From Nissolia schottii (taxonomy: Eukaryota; Streptophyta; Magnoliopsida; Fabales; Fabaceae): a stretch of 64,000 nt of DNA. Below, one piece after another: positions 23,490 through 34,510 of the stretch. The DNA lies in contig QANU01074831.1 of the NCBI GenBank assembly GCA_003254905.1, positions 158,208 through 222,207 of the forward strand. The letters run 5' to 3'. The notes beneath the pieces were generated by a model that searched no databases, had not been told where the DNA came from, and was given only the letters and a program-made list of their open reading frames with translations. The translations under genes were made by a program, and so were the position numbers. How positions within the stretch are numbered: position 1 is the first letter of the stretch; every line of letters starts with the position of its first letter.

Positions 23490-25519
23490 CTAAGAAAGAA
23501 AAATGCGTCGGGCTAACGACGTTAAACAAAGCGCTGTCTGGGAGGCAACCCAGAATTCTGTAAGTTTTTATTAATTAGTAGTTTATTAATTTTGAGGGAT
23601 AATTAATTTAAGGTGTTAAGATATTTTTAAGAAATATGGTGAAAAAGAAATTTTCTAAAATCTTGTAATTAGGTTTGAAATTTAAATGCTAATTTTTTCA
23701 AATTAAGCTAAACTTGAAGCATTTTGATTTCTAAACCGAATAACAGATTTTAAACCTTTTAAACAATTATTTGAGAAAGGAGCACATGAGCTAATTGAAA
23801 AAGGATTCTTATTTGAAAGGTACTTTCAAAGAAAAGAATCTTTTCAAAAAGCACCTTAATATGTTTTATTTTGAATCCATAAATCATTGTGGGAAATTCT
23901 GTCCACAATGAGTGGGAAATATTCTGTCCACACTAGTAGGAACTTCTTTCCACTTAAGCAGGAAGTTCTGTCCGCAATTGTAGGGAATTTTGTCTACAAC
24001 AAGGATTCAAAATAAAGACATGATCTCTCTTATGCTACTTGGAAGAAAGGAAATTTTCTTTGATTGTTTTTGCAGGCCGGAGAACAAACAATGAAGTTTC
24101 CTACAACAACAAAGAGAGACACACTTCTGGAAGACGAAGAGCATGATTCCTCAAGAGAGGATGAGCCTCTATCTCCTCAACATCTTGAAGCAAGATGAAG
24201 TAGCCCAAACAACTGCCAAAAGGCTACATCAACAAAGGCTGCTTCAAGACATTCACCATGAACAGGGAGCACTTTAATTTTCTAGCACCTTAATTAATTA
24301 ATTTCCTTAGTTAGGTTATATACTGAAGACTTGTTTGTTTAAAAACAAAGTAGTAGCTTATTTACTTGGTTTGATGCATGAACACATATATCATGAATTG
24401 AATTGTTTCAATATCTATTATAGACTTTGTGATTCATACATAGATACCATAAACATGTTCATATGCATATTTTACTTGTTTGCATAAGCATAACCTTGAA
24501 GATGTTTTGAAAACAAGGAAATAAACCCTAAACCTATGTGAGGGAGTGAGCCAAACACTTAGTGAGAAGAGAGAATCACCATTGTTTTTGCACAATTGAA
24601 TTTGTTTGAGTCTCTAATTTGATAATTGTATGGAAATAATAGGAGATGATCAAGGCATTTTGTTCTTTAGATTTTAAACTCCACTTGGCCAAATAAAACC
24701 GATCTTACTTAGGAATATCCCTTGCTACCCCATTTGAGCTTAACATGAGAAAATTTTTGTTCATAATCCCCGAGCCATCAAAGAAAAAAACAATGTTATC
24801 CCTTAATAGCCAGAATTAAGAGAGCATTTAAAAAATTGGATTATGTGCAAAAATCTAAGTTAGGGGGAGGTAAGGGTAAGCCAAAGTGGAAGAAACAAAG
24901 GATGAAAAGAACAAAAACAAGAAGTGAAAAAGAACACATTCTATCCCAAAACAAAAAGAAGAAAAAGAAAGGGATAGAAGACAAAAGAAAAATTAGGAGA
25001 AAAGGGGTAAGAATGAAAAAGCAAAAGATCATTGAAAAAGAAAACAGGTGACAACAAAGGAGTCGGTTTTCAAATGCTCTCTTAATTGCAATTTTTGTAT
25101 ATCCAGAAAAACCAATGTTCTTTGTAGCCTAGCCCCATTACAACCCTTAAAAGTCCTTTGTGATCCTTGCATGACCATACTATGCATTGAATGGTGAGAC
25201 ATGTAACAAATTTAAATTGTTAAATTCAATGGTGAGATGGAGCGAAAACACTCACCCCAAATTGGTCCACTGGCTGTTGTGCGATAAATGATACTTTCCT
25301 TGGTGGAAAAGACATTGGATAGCGTGATAGCTTATGCTATTCAAGTAATTGTGTATTTGACTTGTTCAGGTTCTTCTATGTTTCACATGGTCTAAAGCTT
25401 AAACTGTTTGAAACATTTCAATTCATTGCATTAACCGATTGTTCATAAGCATTGATCTTTTGTAAAATAACTCTTCTACCTCTTGTTTGAGGACAAACAA
25501 GGTTTTAAGTCAGGGGGAG
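23490..25519 (+). mobile_element. Athila/Tat-like Gypsy 3' internal region, non-coding
   Basis: The phrase GCTAACGACGTTAAACAAAG at about 23512, followed by GCGCTGTCTGGGAGGCAACC, is a signature I associate with the 3' non-coding part of plant Athila/Tat Gypsy elements. The right end has CTTGTTTGAGGACAAACAAG and then the polypurine tract CAGGGGGAG (25511-25519), immediately before an LTR. The open frame at 24836-25051 is lysine-rich low complexity (with an antisense mirror) and is not treated as a gene. No gag, pol or env domain was found. Confidence 0.65.
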
Positions 25520-25738
25520 TGATAAGTGCCCAATTTACACAAAATTGACATATCAAAATGGCACTTATCTGTTATGTTTTTGAACAAATTATCTAATTAA
25601 TTTCCCATACTTTGTAGGATTTCTAATATATTTTGAAGGTGGATGCAAGTAGTTTAATTAAAGAATAATCCCATGAAGAAAGGAAGAAAATGGCAGAATT
25701 GGAAAAGAGCTTAAAAGAGAAGATTCTGGACGAGGCAC
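25520..25738 (+). mobile_element. Start of the Athila/Tat-like LTR (interrupted)
   Basis: The LTR starts TGATAAGTGCCCAA right after the polypurine tract and contains a short inverted echo (AAATGGCACTTATC). It stops at GGCAC (25734-25738), where an LTR of another family enters. Its remainder is likely 28600-29660. Confidence 0.65.
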
Positions 25739-27629
25739 TGAAACACCCTAGCTAACTGTTTACCCATACGTAGTAAACAAAGCTCACTAGGTTGTTTTCT
25801 ATCTGATCGGAATACCTTAGTCCATTGTCATCTTTCGAAAATAGTTGTTTAAGAGAATAAGGACCAATTTTAAACTTTCCCTTTACATTACATAATTGCA
25901 AAAATAGAGCCATGCGTCTGAAAGATGAATATAACAAGGCGTGTAGCAGTAGTATAATAGAGCATCCAATATACATCCAGGTGGTCCATCATACAAAGTC
26001 ACATAATTGTATATGTAATACATAAGATACATCACATGTACATGGATCAAAATATCAAATACATGAGTCATAATACAGCATATCAAAATACAAGGGCTGC
26101 TAGAGACCCTTGGCAAAAATCTGGACATCCAGCTTTCTCTATGTCCCTATCTTGTCACTGCCGCTCATGGCTCTGCTGGCGGCTCATCAGCATCCTCAAA
26201 ACATGAATCATCATCAGTACCTGAAGTCAATAAGGTAGTGGGAGTGAGAACGGTAGGTTCTCAGTGGAAGTAACTTTAGTTCCTAAGTCTCGTCTCATAT
26301 TAGGTCGGACTTCAGGCCGCTCAGAGATTTCTAAGTGAACATGTATTTCTAAATATCCTACTGATTATTATCTGGCCTAGGTTCTGAACGGCTTTATCTA
26401 TATTACTAGGTGATATGGGAACTACTCTTGCTTGCTACGTTCTCGTGCTGATTAACATTACGTTTACATACATAACCGTCTCGAGCGTTCTCTTGACGGA
26501 ATCACATTACAGCAGCATAATATCTTACACATTCTCATACACAGCAGAATAATCAGAGTGCACCTTTCATATATTTATGCATAATAGAATAAACATGCTT
26601 AATGCTTATGCATAACCTAATAATCAGCTTTTGGAATATATGTTATTCCCACCATAGTATTGTCCTCTCTTGACATTACTATGACGGAATAACCTCGCAC
26701 CTCCAGGTGGTCCTCTGTGACCCCTGTGGTGGGCTTCCACCTATCGAGTGCCCCCTCGGGACCCCTCGACAGTGGGCGAATATTGTACCCCGACCTAGGC
26801 TTGCCCCCTTTCGACAATGCAAAGGCGTGGTAACCGCACACCTATGCCATATCGACACCACCTGTGGCGGGCTTCCACATTCAGGATGCCCCTCGGACCT
26901 CCTGAAGTGGGATCATAATTGGCTCACGTGATCACGACCTTTTCAGCATATGGAATTTAGCCTTTTCAGCAGCATATTTCATTCATTATTTTCAGCATTG
27001 TGCTTTTAGCACTTTCAGCAGCTTTTAAGAATTTCCTTTCAGTACCTGCAGCATGTCATGACTTGTTTTCCTATGGTTCATTTCATTTCATACTCTTTCT
27101 TTATCTCGTCATTACTTCTAATTCTCTGAACCTTGCTTTACCATAAATGCATGTAATACTACACATTACGTCACAGATTTCATCTGATTCACATAGTCAC
27201 ATACATCATCATAAACATGCGTCATTCAATGGTCCACATACATCATCATACAGTCATTGACAACGTTGTATATATATAATCCAAAGGTTTAGTTCGTGGC
27301 CTGACGTGGCCTGGGGTGGTCTGGCAGGGGCCTGACCTGTGAGCCTGGCGTGCGCTTGGCGTGCGCCTGGCGTGAGCCTGACCCAGTTTTGGAAATTCAG
27401 CGTCAGAATGCAAATTATCTTCCCTTTTCTTCCATGGATTTACCTTAAGCTTTTACACATAATAATCCTATCTAGTCTAGGTCACAAGACCCTTCAGAAT
27501 CATCTTCCTAAGCCTAACCAAACTTCTAACACAATTACACATACATAGAAACATACACACACATACATAATCACATATCATCAAACATAATCACCAAAGA
27601 GGTGAAAGCTAGAGTTACCCACCTCCTAA
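25739..27629 (-). mobile_element. Nested LTR (copy B), minus orientation, runs into the gap
   Basis: It starts on the forward strand with TGAAACACCCTAGCTAACTG, the reverse complement of the copy A end at about 690-708, and stays similar to copy A up to at least 26460. Inside are a GC-richer tandem block (26699-26920) with paired hairpins and a CCTGGCGTG-type repeat at about 27300-27380. It probably inserted after GGCAC (25734-25738); the matching duplication would be in the gap. Confidence 0.72.
26711..26912. repeat. Two-unit tandem repeat with variable hairpin stems
   Basis: Two units share CCTGTGG(T/C)GGGCTTCCAC, then a hairpin, then AGTGGG. Unit 1 has the stem TCGAG/CTCGA (26744-26748, 26765-26769); unit 2 has TCAGGA/TCCTGA (26881-26886, 26900-26905). 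The loops (GCCCC..CGG.ACC) are alike although the stems differ. Confidence 0.75.
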
Positions 27630-28599
27630 NNNNNNNNNNNNNNNNNNNNNNNNNNNNNNNNNNNNNNNNNNNNNNNNNNNNNNNNNNNNNNNNNNNNNNN
27701 NNNNNNNNNNNNNNNNNNNNNNNNNNNNNNNNNNNNNNNNNNNNNNNNNNNNNNNNNNNNNNNNNNNNNNNNNNNNNNNNNNNNNNNNNNNNNNNNNNNN
27801 NNNNNNNNNNNNNNNNNNNNNNNNNNNNNNNNNNNNNNNNNNNNNNNNNNNNNNNNNNNNNNNNNNNNNNNNNNNNNNNNNNNNNNNNNNNNNNNNNNNN
27901 NNNNNNNNNNNNNNNNNNNNNNNNNNNNNNNNNNNNNNNNNNNNNNNNNNNNNNNNNNNNNNNNNNNNNNNNNNNNNNNNNNNNNNNNNNNNNNNNNNNN
28001 NNNNNNNNNNNNNNNNNNNNNNNNNNNNNNNNNNNNNNNNNNNNNNNNNNNNNNNNNNNNNNNNNNNNNNNNNNNNNNNNNNNNNNNNNNNNNNNNNNNN
28101 NNNNNNNNNNNNNNNNNNNNNNNNNNNNNNNNNNNNNNNNNNNNNNNNNNNNNNNNNNNNNNNNNNNNNNNNNNNNNNNNNNNNNNNNNNNNNNNNNNNN
28201 NNNNNNNNNNNNNNNNNNNNNNNNNNNNNNNNNNNNNNNNNNNNNNNNNNNNNNNNNNNNNNNNNNNNNNNNNNNNNNNNNNNNNNNNNNNNNNNNNNNN
28301 NNNNNNNNNNNNNNNNNNNNNNNNNNNNNNNNNNNNNNNNNNNNNNNNNNNNNNNNNNNNNNNNNNNNNNNNNNNNNNNNNNNNNNNNNNNNNNNNNNNN
28401 NNNNNNNNNNNNNNNNNNNNNNNNNNNNNNNNNNNNNNNNNNNNNNNNNNNNNNNNNNNNNNNNNNNNNNNNNNNNNNNNNNNNNNNNNNNNNNNNNNNN
28501 NNNNNNNNNNNNNNNNNNNNNNNNNNNNNNNNNNNNNNNNNNNNNNNNNNNNNNNNNNNNNNNNNNNNNNNNNNNNNNNNNNNNNNNNNNNNNNNNNNN
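27630..28599. other. Assembly gap (970 Ns)
   Basis: The gap lies within the nested LTR region; the outer end of copy B and the point where the interrupted Athila/Tat-like LTR resumes are inside it. Long open frames across it on both strands are artefacts. Confidence 0.98.
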
Positions 28600-29660
28600 C
28601 AAAACCGCTGAGCGATGGACCCAAAATCTGCCTATAAATAGAGGAGGCCGTGCCCATTCGAAACCATCCATCCAACATCTCCTCTTCCACCCCAAATTCC
28701 ATTCTTTTACATTTTCCATTGTAGTTTTTAGTTTAGGTTAGATTAGGAACAAAGACGAGGCTTGTGAAGGAGCCGGAGATCGAGGAAGCTTGGCGAAACC
28801 ATGGCCATGATAGCGTGAGCACGTGTCATGGTAAGTGCCTAAACCTTGTCTCCGAGATACTCTGGTAAGATGGATTCCTAATCCTCTTTTTGTTGGGATT
28901 TTGGTCATTATTGTAGTTTGCTTGTATCCATGTAACTATTACGTATGAATATATCCTTTTCCTATGATTTGCTTGAATGTTTTTAAACTTAATGCTAGTC
29001 TTTGTTTAATGTTTTGATTCTTGATTTGGGATTTAGTTGTATGAACGATAGTTATACTAATTAAATCGTAACCAAGTTAAGATCAACATCATTATGCTTA
29101 GCTAGATTCTAGGCTTGAACGTTGTGAACGAACAGTTACAATCATTAGAGTCGGAACTAAACCATTTCATCGAATCTTGTTGCCATAACTGGAATTGAGG
29201 TTAGCCGTTTTAACATCTGAATTAATGCTGGCGTACTTTGTTAAGCTTGGGTGCGAAAGTGACAGTGTAACAAAGGAAACCTGTGATCTTGTCATGCGCG
29301 AAAGTGATGACAAGTTAAGAACTGGTGGCGGGCAATCAATTGATAGTTCCATGTAATAAGTAACTAGATGCATAAACTATGATGTGATTAAAATTCCCAA
29401 CAAGTTCCGGAACTACCTCTGATTTGTTTCCTATTTATTTTTTATGTCGTTTATTTACTTATTTATTTAACTATCAACTTATCAAATCCTTCACTCTATT
29501 GTTTAATTAAATGAACTCAAGAACGGTATTTTTGCAACTCTCTGTGGATTCGACTATACCCGACTATAATGCAATTGGATTCCTTTGGAATCTGAAAGCC
29601 GTAAAGTAGGTATATATTTTAATTTGAACGACAAAAGCGCAGATAAGCTTCCTATGAGAT
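28600..29660 (+). mobile_element. Rest of the interrupted Athila/Tat-like LTR, with TATA box
   Basis: A promoter-like TATAAATA lies at 28633-28640, followed by a leader-like stretch with no long frame. At about 29540 CTCTGTGGATTCGAC is a phrase I associate with the 3' part of Athila/Tat LTRs. The right end is taken at about 29660 (GAGATTGGCA), where a different repeat begins. The assignment to the same LTR as 25520-25738 is inferred. Confidence 0.5.
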
Positions 29661-30896
29661 TGGCACGGTTGTGACAAAACCGAAACTGTGTCAAGATCTT
29701 AGAAAGTGGTTAAAAAGGCTTTCATCAGACACGGAGGACGCTGCTATACGGCAAGTGGATTCCTCAATCCTTAATATGACATGGAGGACGTTGTCATACG
29801 GCAAGTGGATTTCCTCAACCCTTGATACGATATGGAGGACGCTGCCATCCGGCAAGTGGATTTCCTCGGGCATTTTATATGCCACACTTGAAATGATATG
29901 GAGGACGCTGCCCTACGACAAGTAGATTTTCCCAGCCATTCTATATCTCTTACATGCATATGATATGTATATGAAACATGAATACGATATGTCTATGTGA
30001 TACACGTATATGATGATAGGTAATAAATGAACATGATGATATATGCTTTAACTGTATATAAGTGGATGCGGGCCGAAGCTTGTAATCAAAATGGGCACGG
30101 TTATAAGTGGACGTAAGCTGAAGCTTATAAGCAGAGTGGTTTTTAAAAAGGAAAGGTTTGGAGATGGTATGTGACCTAAAGGTTAGAATAGAGGACATAT
30201 GACATAGATAAGGAAAGATAGGTTCCCTCAGTCACCTAGTAATCATAGGTAGCTGCTCAGGCTTAAGATGAATATTAATAACTAGTAGGGATCTAGTATA
30301 ACTGTGACACTTAGAGACCCCTGAGTGGCGGAATCATAATTGAGAGTAAAACGATCAGCGAGGACAGAGGTTTTCCCACTGAGAACGCAGAGGTCTCACA
30401 CCCGCTCCTTTATGATTCTAGGTGAGCACGACACTCGTCAACGCGATACGTGGAGAAGCAGACTTGAAGAAGACGAACCGAGGAGTAGGATAGCGGGGGC
30501 TTGACCAAAGATGTTACGATCAACCCTTAGTTAGTATAGTTCAAGTGTTATCTACTGTGAGACAGTACATGTATGTATTAACTATGATACTACCTATGTA
30601 AATGATTGTGAATATATGCTATGGACCACTTGTCTGCTTATTGTTTGACGTTGTAACATTGGAATAGTTATCCGTTAAGTATAAGACTTTAACTTTGCAT
30701 TATAAATTCTATCTGATGCACGGCTCATATTTTATGTCATAAGTGTATGAAGGAAAAGTTTCAAAATGGTCCATATTTTCTAAGTAAGAAATATTTTCCA
30801 AGATAAAAGTAGGGGCTAAAAGTAACCTCAACCAAAGCAGAAAACAACCTAGTGACGTTGTTTGCGATGTACACGTAAACAGTTAGCTAGGGTGTT
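29661..30896 (+). mobile_element. LTR copy C, plus orientation, related to copies A and B
   Basis: It ends GTTAGCTAGGGTGTTTTA (about 30879-30896), like copies A and B, and shares the AACAACCTAGTGA segment just upstream. It also has the same layout: a tandem hairpin block early on (29733-29925) and the ACGAACC-to-end part later. It is clearly diverged from A and B. No primer binding site follows, so it may be a solo LTR; the left border is uncertain. Confidence 0.55.
29733..29928 (+). repeat. Four-unit tandem repeat with hairpin potential
   Basis: Units start with GGAGGACG at 29733, 29783, 29834 and 29900. Each holds GAGGA and TGCC (or a variant), then GGCA and TCCTC (or a variant), so the two arms can pair as a nested stem. 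The fourth unit has lost some of the pairing. Confidence 0.7.
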
Positions 30897-31084
30897 TTAA
30901 CGTGGATGTACATTCTCCTTAGCATTGGGCTACATCGACTAACCCCAATTATTCGGGTCCATCCACACATAGGCTCCCCACACCCACCTTACCCATGAGT
31001 AAGCATATAGTCTTGGGGGACATACCATAAGTTAGGTAGAACATACCGTACCCCAAACCCGGATACTCCTAAAGGGGAATATAC
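30897..31084. other. Repeat DNA of unknown family
   Basis: The sequence includes short near-repeats with CCCC and GGGG words and has the look of retroelement interior. It continues on the far side of the hAT-like element (32157-32400), which therefore inserted into it. No coding frame was recognised. Confidence 0.4.
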
Positions 31085-32156
31085 CTAAGGGTGAGAACTA
31101 GTTAGACCTGTATTATAGCTCATTAGCCTGGGTTTGGCTTGTGGCTTGTCGTAGGCTCTTTTTTTGGCTTAAGCCTAACCTATTTAAAGGCCTGGTCTAG
31201 CCTGAAGCCTATTTAGAAGGCCTGCAAGTTTAGAAAGTTCATAAAAAAATTATGAAAAACTCACTTAATCAAAAATGATAATTAGATACAGAAACATAAC
31301 AATATGAAATTTAACAAACACATAAATCAGAAATCATTCATAGAATAATAGTAATCATTCAGACAGTAAAATCATAAAAATGAATCAAATACAAACATAA
31401 CAATATAAATTGAACAATAAACCTTTAAAATCATTAGAAAAATACAACACAACAATAATAATTCAAAAAATGAAACAAGTGGTGATTGTAAATTGGGTGA
31501 TCGGTGGTGCGCCACTTTGAAAATCTCCAAAATGCCATTTTGGAGGACGTAGAAGTGGATGCATGGGTGCTTTTCGTCAAGTGTTGTGTGCCGGGATTGT
31601 CGGAGGACTCGAGCACGAAGACAAGCTCCGTCACGTGGATAAGGACAAAGAAAGAAAGGGAAATGATGGTAAGCTCGCAGTTGTCCCATAGTGAAAGCAG
31701 AGGCGATGAGATAGTAAAAAGGAGAGAAAACAATGAAAAGGGTGAGGGTTTGAGAGATTAGAACAAAGAGTCGTGCCGTGATAAGAAATGAAAGTGAAGG
31801 TGCCGATCTTTGTTTCCAACTAATTAGGTTTTAATTTTTTTTAAATCACAATACTGCAGTCGTTAAATAAAATAATTGTGTGCTTAAATAATGAAGGCAT
31901 GCGATAACTCAGTGGCTAAATGAGCTTTCTCTCGCGTAGCTGTTGCGTGTTCAAGAATTACAACAAGCATTTTTGCAAATAAGCATAATAACATAATAGG
32001 CCAGCTGGGTAGGCTTTGTAGGCTTTCCTACCGGCCTAAGCCTGGCCTATTATGATAAACAAGCCTTTCAATAAGCCTGAGCCTGAATATATTTTTTAAT
32101 AGGTCAGGCCAAGCCATAGGCCCCTATTAGGTCATCTGACCTATTTTCACCCCTAC
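31085..32156. mobile_element. hAT-like non-autonomous element, about 1.07 kb
   Basis: The left end CTAAGGGTGAGAACTAG and the right end (read outwards GTAGGGGTGAAAATAG) are imperfect inverted repeats. The subterminal parts on both sides are rich in AGGCCTG and TAGGCTT words, with the left side the inverse of the right, as in a known plant hAT-like type. ATATAC occurs directly on both sides (31079-31084 and 32157-32162). The middle (31450-31830) is unlike the arms and could be captured sequence, but the open frames in it (85 codons plus, 105 and 99 minus) overlap each other and match nothing I recognise. Confidence 0.65.
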
Positions 32157-33559
32157 ATATACCCAGAGGGGCACTTTATACCCCAAAGTTGGCATGAACC
32201 CCAGACCTATCGGGCTTGGCGTGGGGGCATATTACACCCCTGAGAGGGCACAAATCCCCCCATGGATGACGCATGGGTGGATGTGGAGGCTGGCGTCGAT
32301 GTAGGAGGGTTGTTGTCTCTGTCACCCCTGCCTCTACCTATATGGGTTCTGCCTTTACCCCTATTGTTTCGTGAAGCAATATATGAAATTAACTAACACA
32401 CACATTAACACTTATACACACAAAGCACATAAACACACCAACACACACATGCACACACACACACACACACTTATCACATACACTCACACATTTATCATCA
32501 TTATCACAAATTAACTAACATACACACACAAGCATTTATCATAACATACATTAACATACATGTATCACATACGCTAACACACAACTAATCAATTACCCAT
32601 CTCAACAGTCATCTACCCTATTGCTATTAACTATCATAAGAAAAAGAATAAAAAATAAATGCAAACCTACATTATGTAGTGAGGATGACTTACTGGTGGT
32701 GGAGGCTATGGCAGCGATGGCCTCAGTGGAGAAGAGGGTTGGGGGTGATAGCAACCTCAGTGGAGAGGCGGTTTGGGGGTGGCAATAACCTCGGTGATGG
32801 ATTCAGGGGCTTGAGGGGTGCAAGAGGCGGAGGCAGCGAAATGTGGCGGCGGCGAAGAGTTAGGTATAAGAAGGAGAATGAGATTAGAGAAAATGAGGAA
32901 AATAAAGGAAAATGAGGAAGAGGAAGGGGTTGTTGTGGAATAGGGTTCCACAATAATTTCGGTAGATTTATCCACAAAAAATATGAATCTTTCACTACTA
33001 CTTTTTAGTGAAACGAAGCATTTCACTTAAGTAGGAATCTCACAAACTTAAAAAAATTCATTACTGACAGATTTATCCAATCCACCACAAAAAAAAGGGT
33101 ATTCGTCATTAAAGTTGAGAAACAAAACACAACATTTCGTTACTAGCAAATAAATTTGTTAGTAATTATCCTAAACCCCTAAATAAGTTAATCATATGCA
33201 ATAATGGGGTAAATAACAACAGCTGCAACAACAACAACAATAATATGGAAAGATAAAGATACTCACTAAAAAATTTGATACCTAAGCCCTCAAATTAATA
33301 TAATAGTTTAATTAACTTGCATTTACGGCAATTAAATATTTTATATGCATAATATTTTAAATAATAAATAAAATATTAATTTTTTATATAATAAAATTTA
33401 ATTAAATAACACTAAATATTTTTACACTGAAAATACGTAACAATTAAATTCTTAATATAATAACTTAAAAGTGTTAATTACGACCACAAATGGGAAAAGC
33501 AAAAGTGGACCCACACAATTCACAAAGAATCAATATAGATTAGAGGAAGAGAGATAGTA
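32157..33559. other. Intergenic DNA with CA microsatellite, upstream of the ankyrin gene
   Basis: 32395-32590 is rich in ACACAC, with a pure (CA) run at about 32452-32468. 32690-32915 is GGTGG-rich and gives a low-complexity open frame without support. 33010-33180 resembles subterminal repeat DNA. The last few hundred bases are AT-rich promoter-like DNA, without a TATA box I would single out. Confidence 0.45.
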
Positions 33560-34510
33560 GCAGTAATAATAAGCAGAGAGAAGGGAGAAAAGGAGAGGGT
33601 GGTGGCATCTGTGTGTGTGTGTCTGAGAAGAAGTGAGTGAGGGAGTCCTCTTCATGTGCTTTTGAGTTGTGTTGTCAGCATTTACTCTCTCCCTCTCACT
33701 CACTCACTCCTTCGTACTGTTAGATTAGATCCAATCTCTCTTTCTCTCTCCTCAATTCAACCCTAACTGTACCCTTCTCTCGAGCCCCATCATCGCTCTC
33801 TCTCTCTCTCCCTTCCAATTCACTCTCAGGTACTTTCTTCGCTTCTTCTCTTCTAATTGCTTCGTTTCCAATTTTGATGCATATCGATCTTTTACTAGAT
33901 TAACTCCGTGGTGTCTGAATTTGCGAAATTTCCGCTTTTTTGTTGTTTTCTTTGTTGCGAATATATATATCATTGTTCGTGTAATTTCGTTTTATTTATT
34001 TATTTTTTACATTTAATAGAAACAGAACTATTTTCAGCTCCAAATCTTTGTCTGGTACTGCTCTTGTGCGTTGATTTGATTCTGAGTTCCGAGTTACCGT
34101 TCAATGGAACTCAAGATCAGCTTGTATGGTAGGATTTCGTAGTCTTTAAAAACCCCATACGGTGAACGGATTTGGAGCAGAAAGAGTTCCCAATTTTCAT
34201 TGTTTTTATTTTTGTATTTATTTGTTTTTTTATTGGTTCTAAATCAATTTTGCGGGTGGCAATTTAACATTGGTAGGGGAAGGGCTTAACAACTGGACCG
34301 AGAGTGCACTTGAAATTTCCCCATTTTGGTGGTCCAGTTGAAAATTGTTTGCAGTGCTTGAACCTTTAAAAGGCAAAGTTATGAGTGTTCATTTTTTCTG
34401 CTTTGTAATTCGTAGACTTACCGACCATGTAAGCAAATGGAATCACTCGTGATAATATAGTAGAATCAGAGAGAAGGAATAGAGAGAGAGAGGGGCAGGA
34501 GAGAAATCAA
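33560..34510 (+). promoter_or_regulatory. 5' leader of the ankyrin gene, with leader intron
   Basis: A CT-rich stretch (about 33630-33829, CTCACTCACTCACTCC and CTCTCTCTCTCTC) looks like a plant 5' UTR. It ends CTCTCAG at 33829, then GTACTT: a donor site. The matching acceptor is GGGGCAG at 34498, 12 bases before the ATG at 34511. The inferred leader intron is thus 33830-34498 (669 bp). Transcript ends were not seen directly. Confidence 0.6.

Noticed and set aside
24836..25051. Lysine-rich 71-codon open frame
   Set aside because: A-rich low complexity with an equally long antisense frame, lying in the non-coding 3' part of a retroelement.
27571..28741. Three long open frames (358-382 codons) on both strands
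   Set aside because: They span 970 Ns; the readable ends are low-quality LTR sequence on opposing strands.
32679..33026. Glycine- and arginine-rich frame with antisense mates
   Set aside because: GGTGG-type low complexity next to a microsatellite; no homology.
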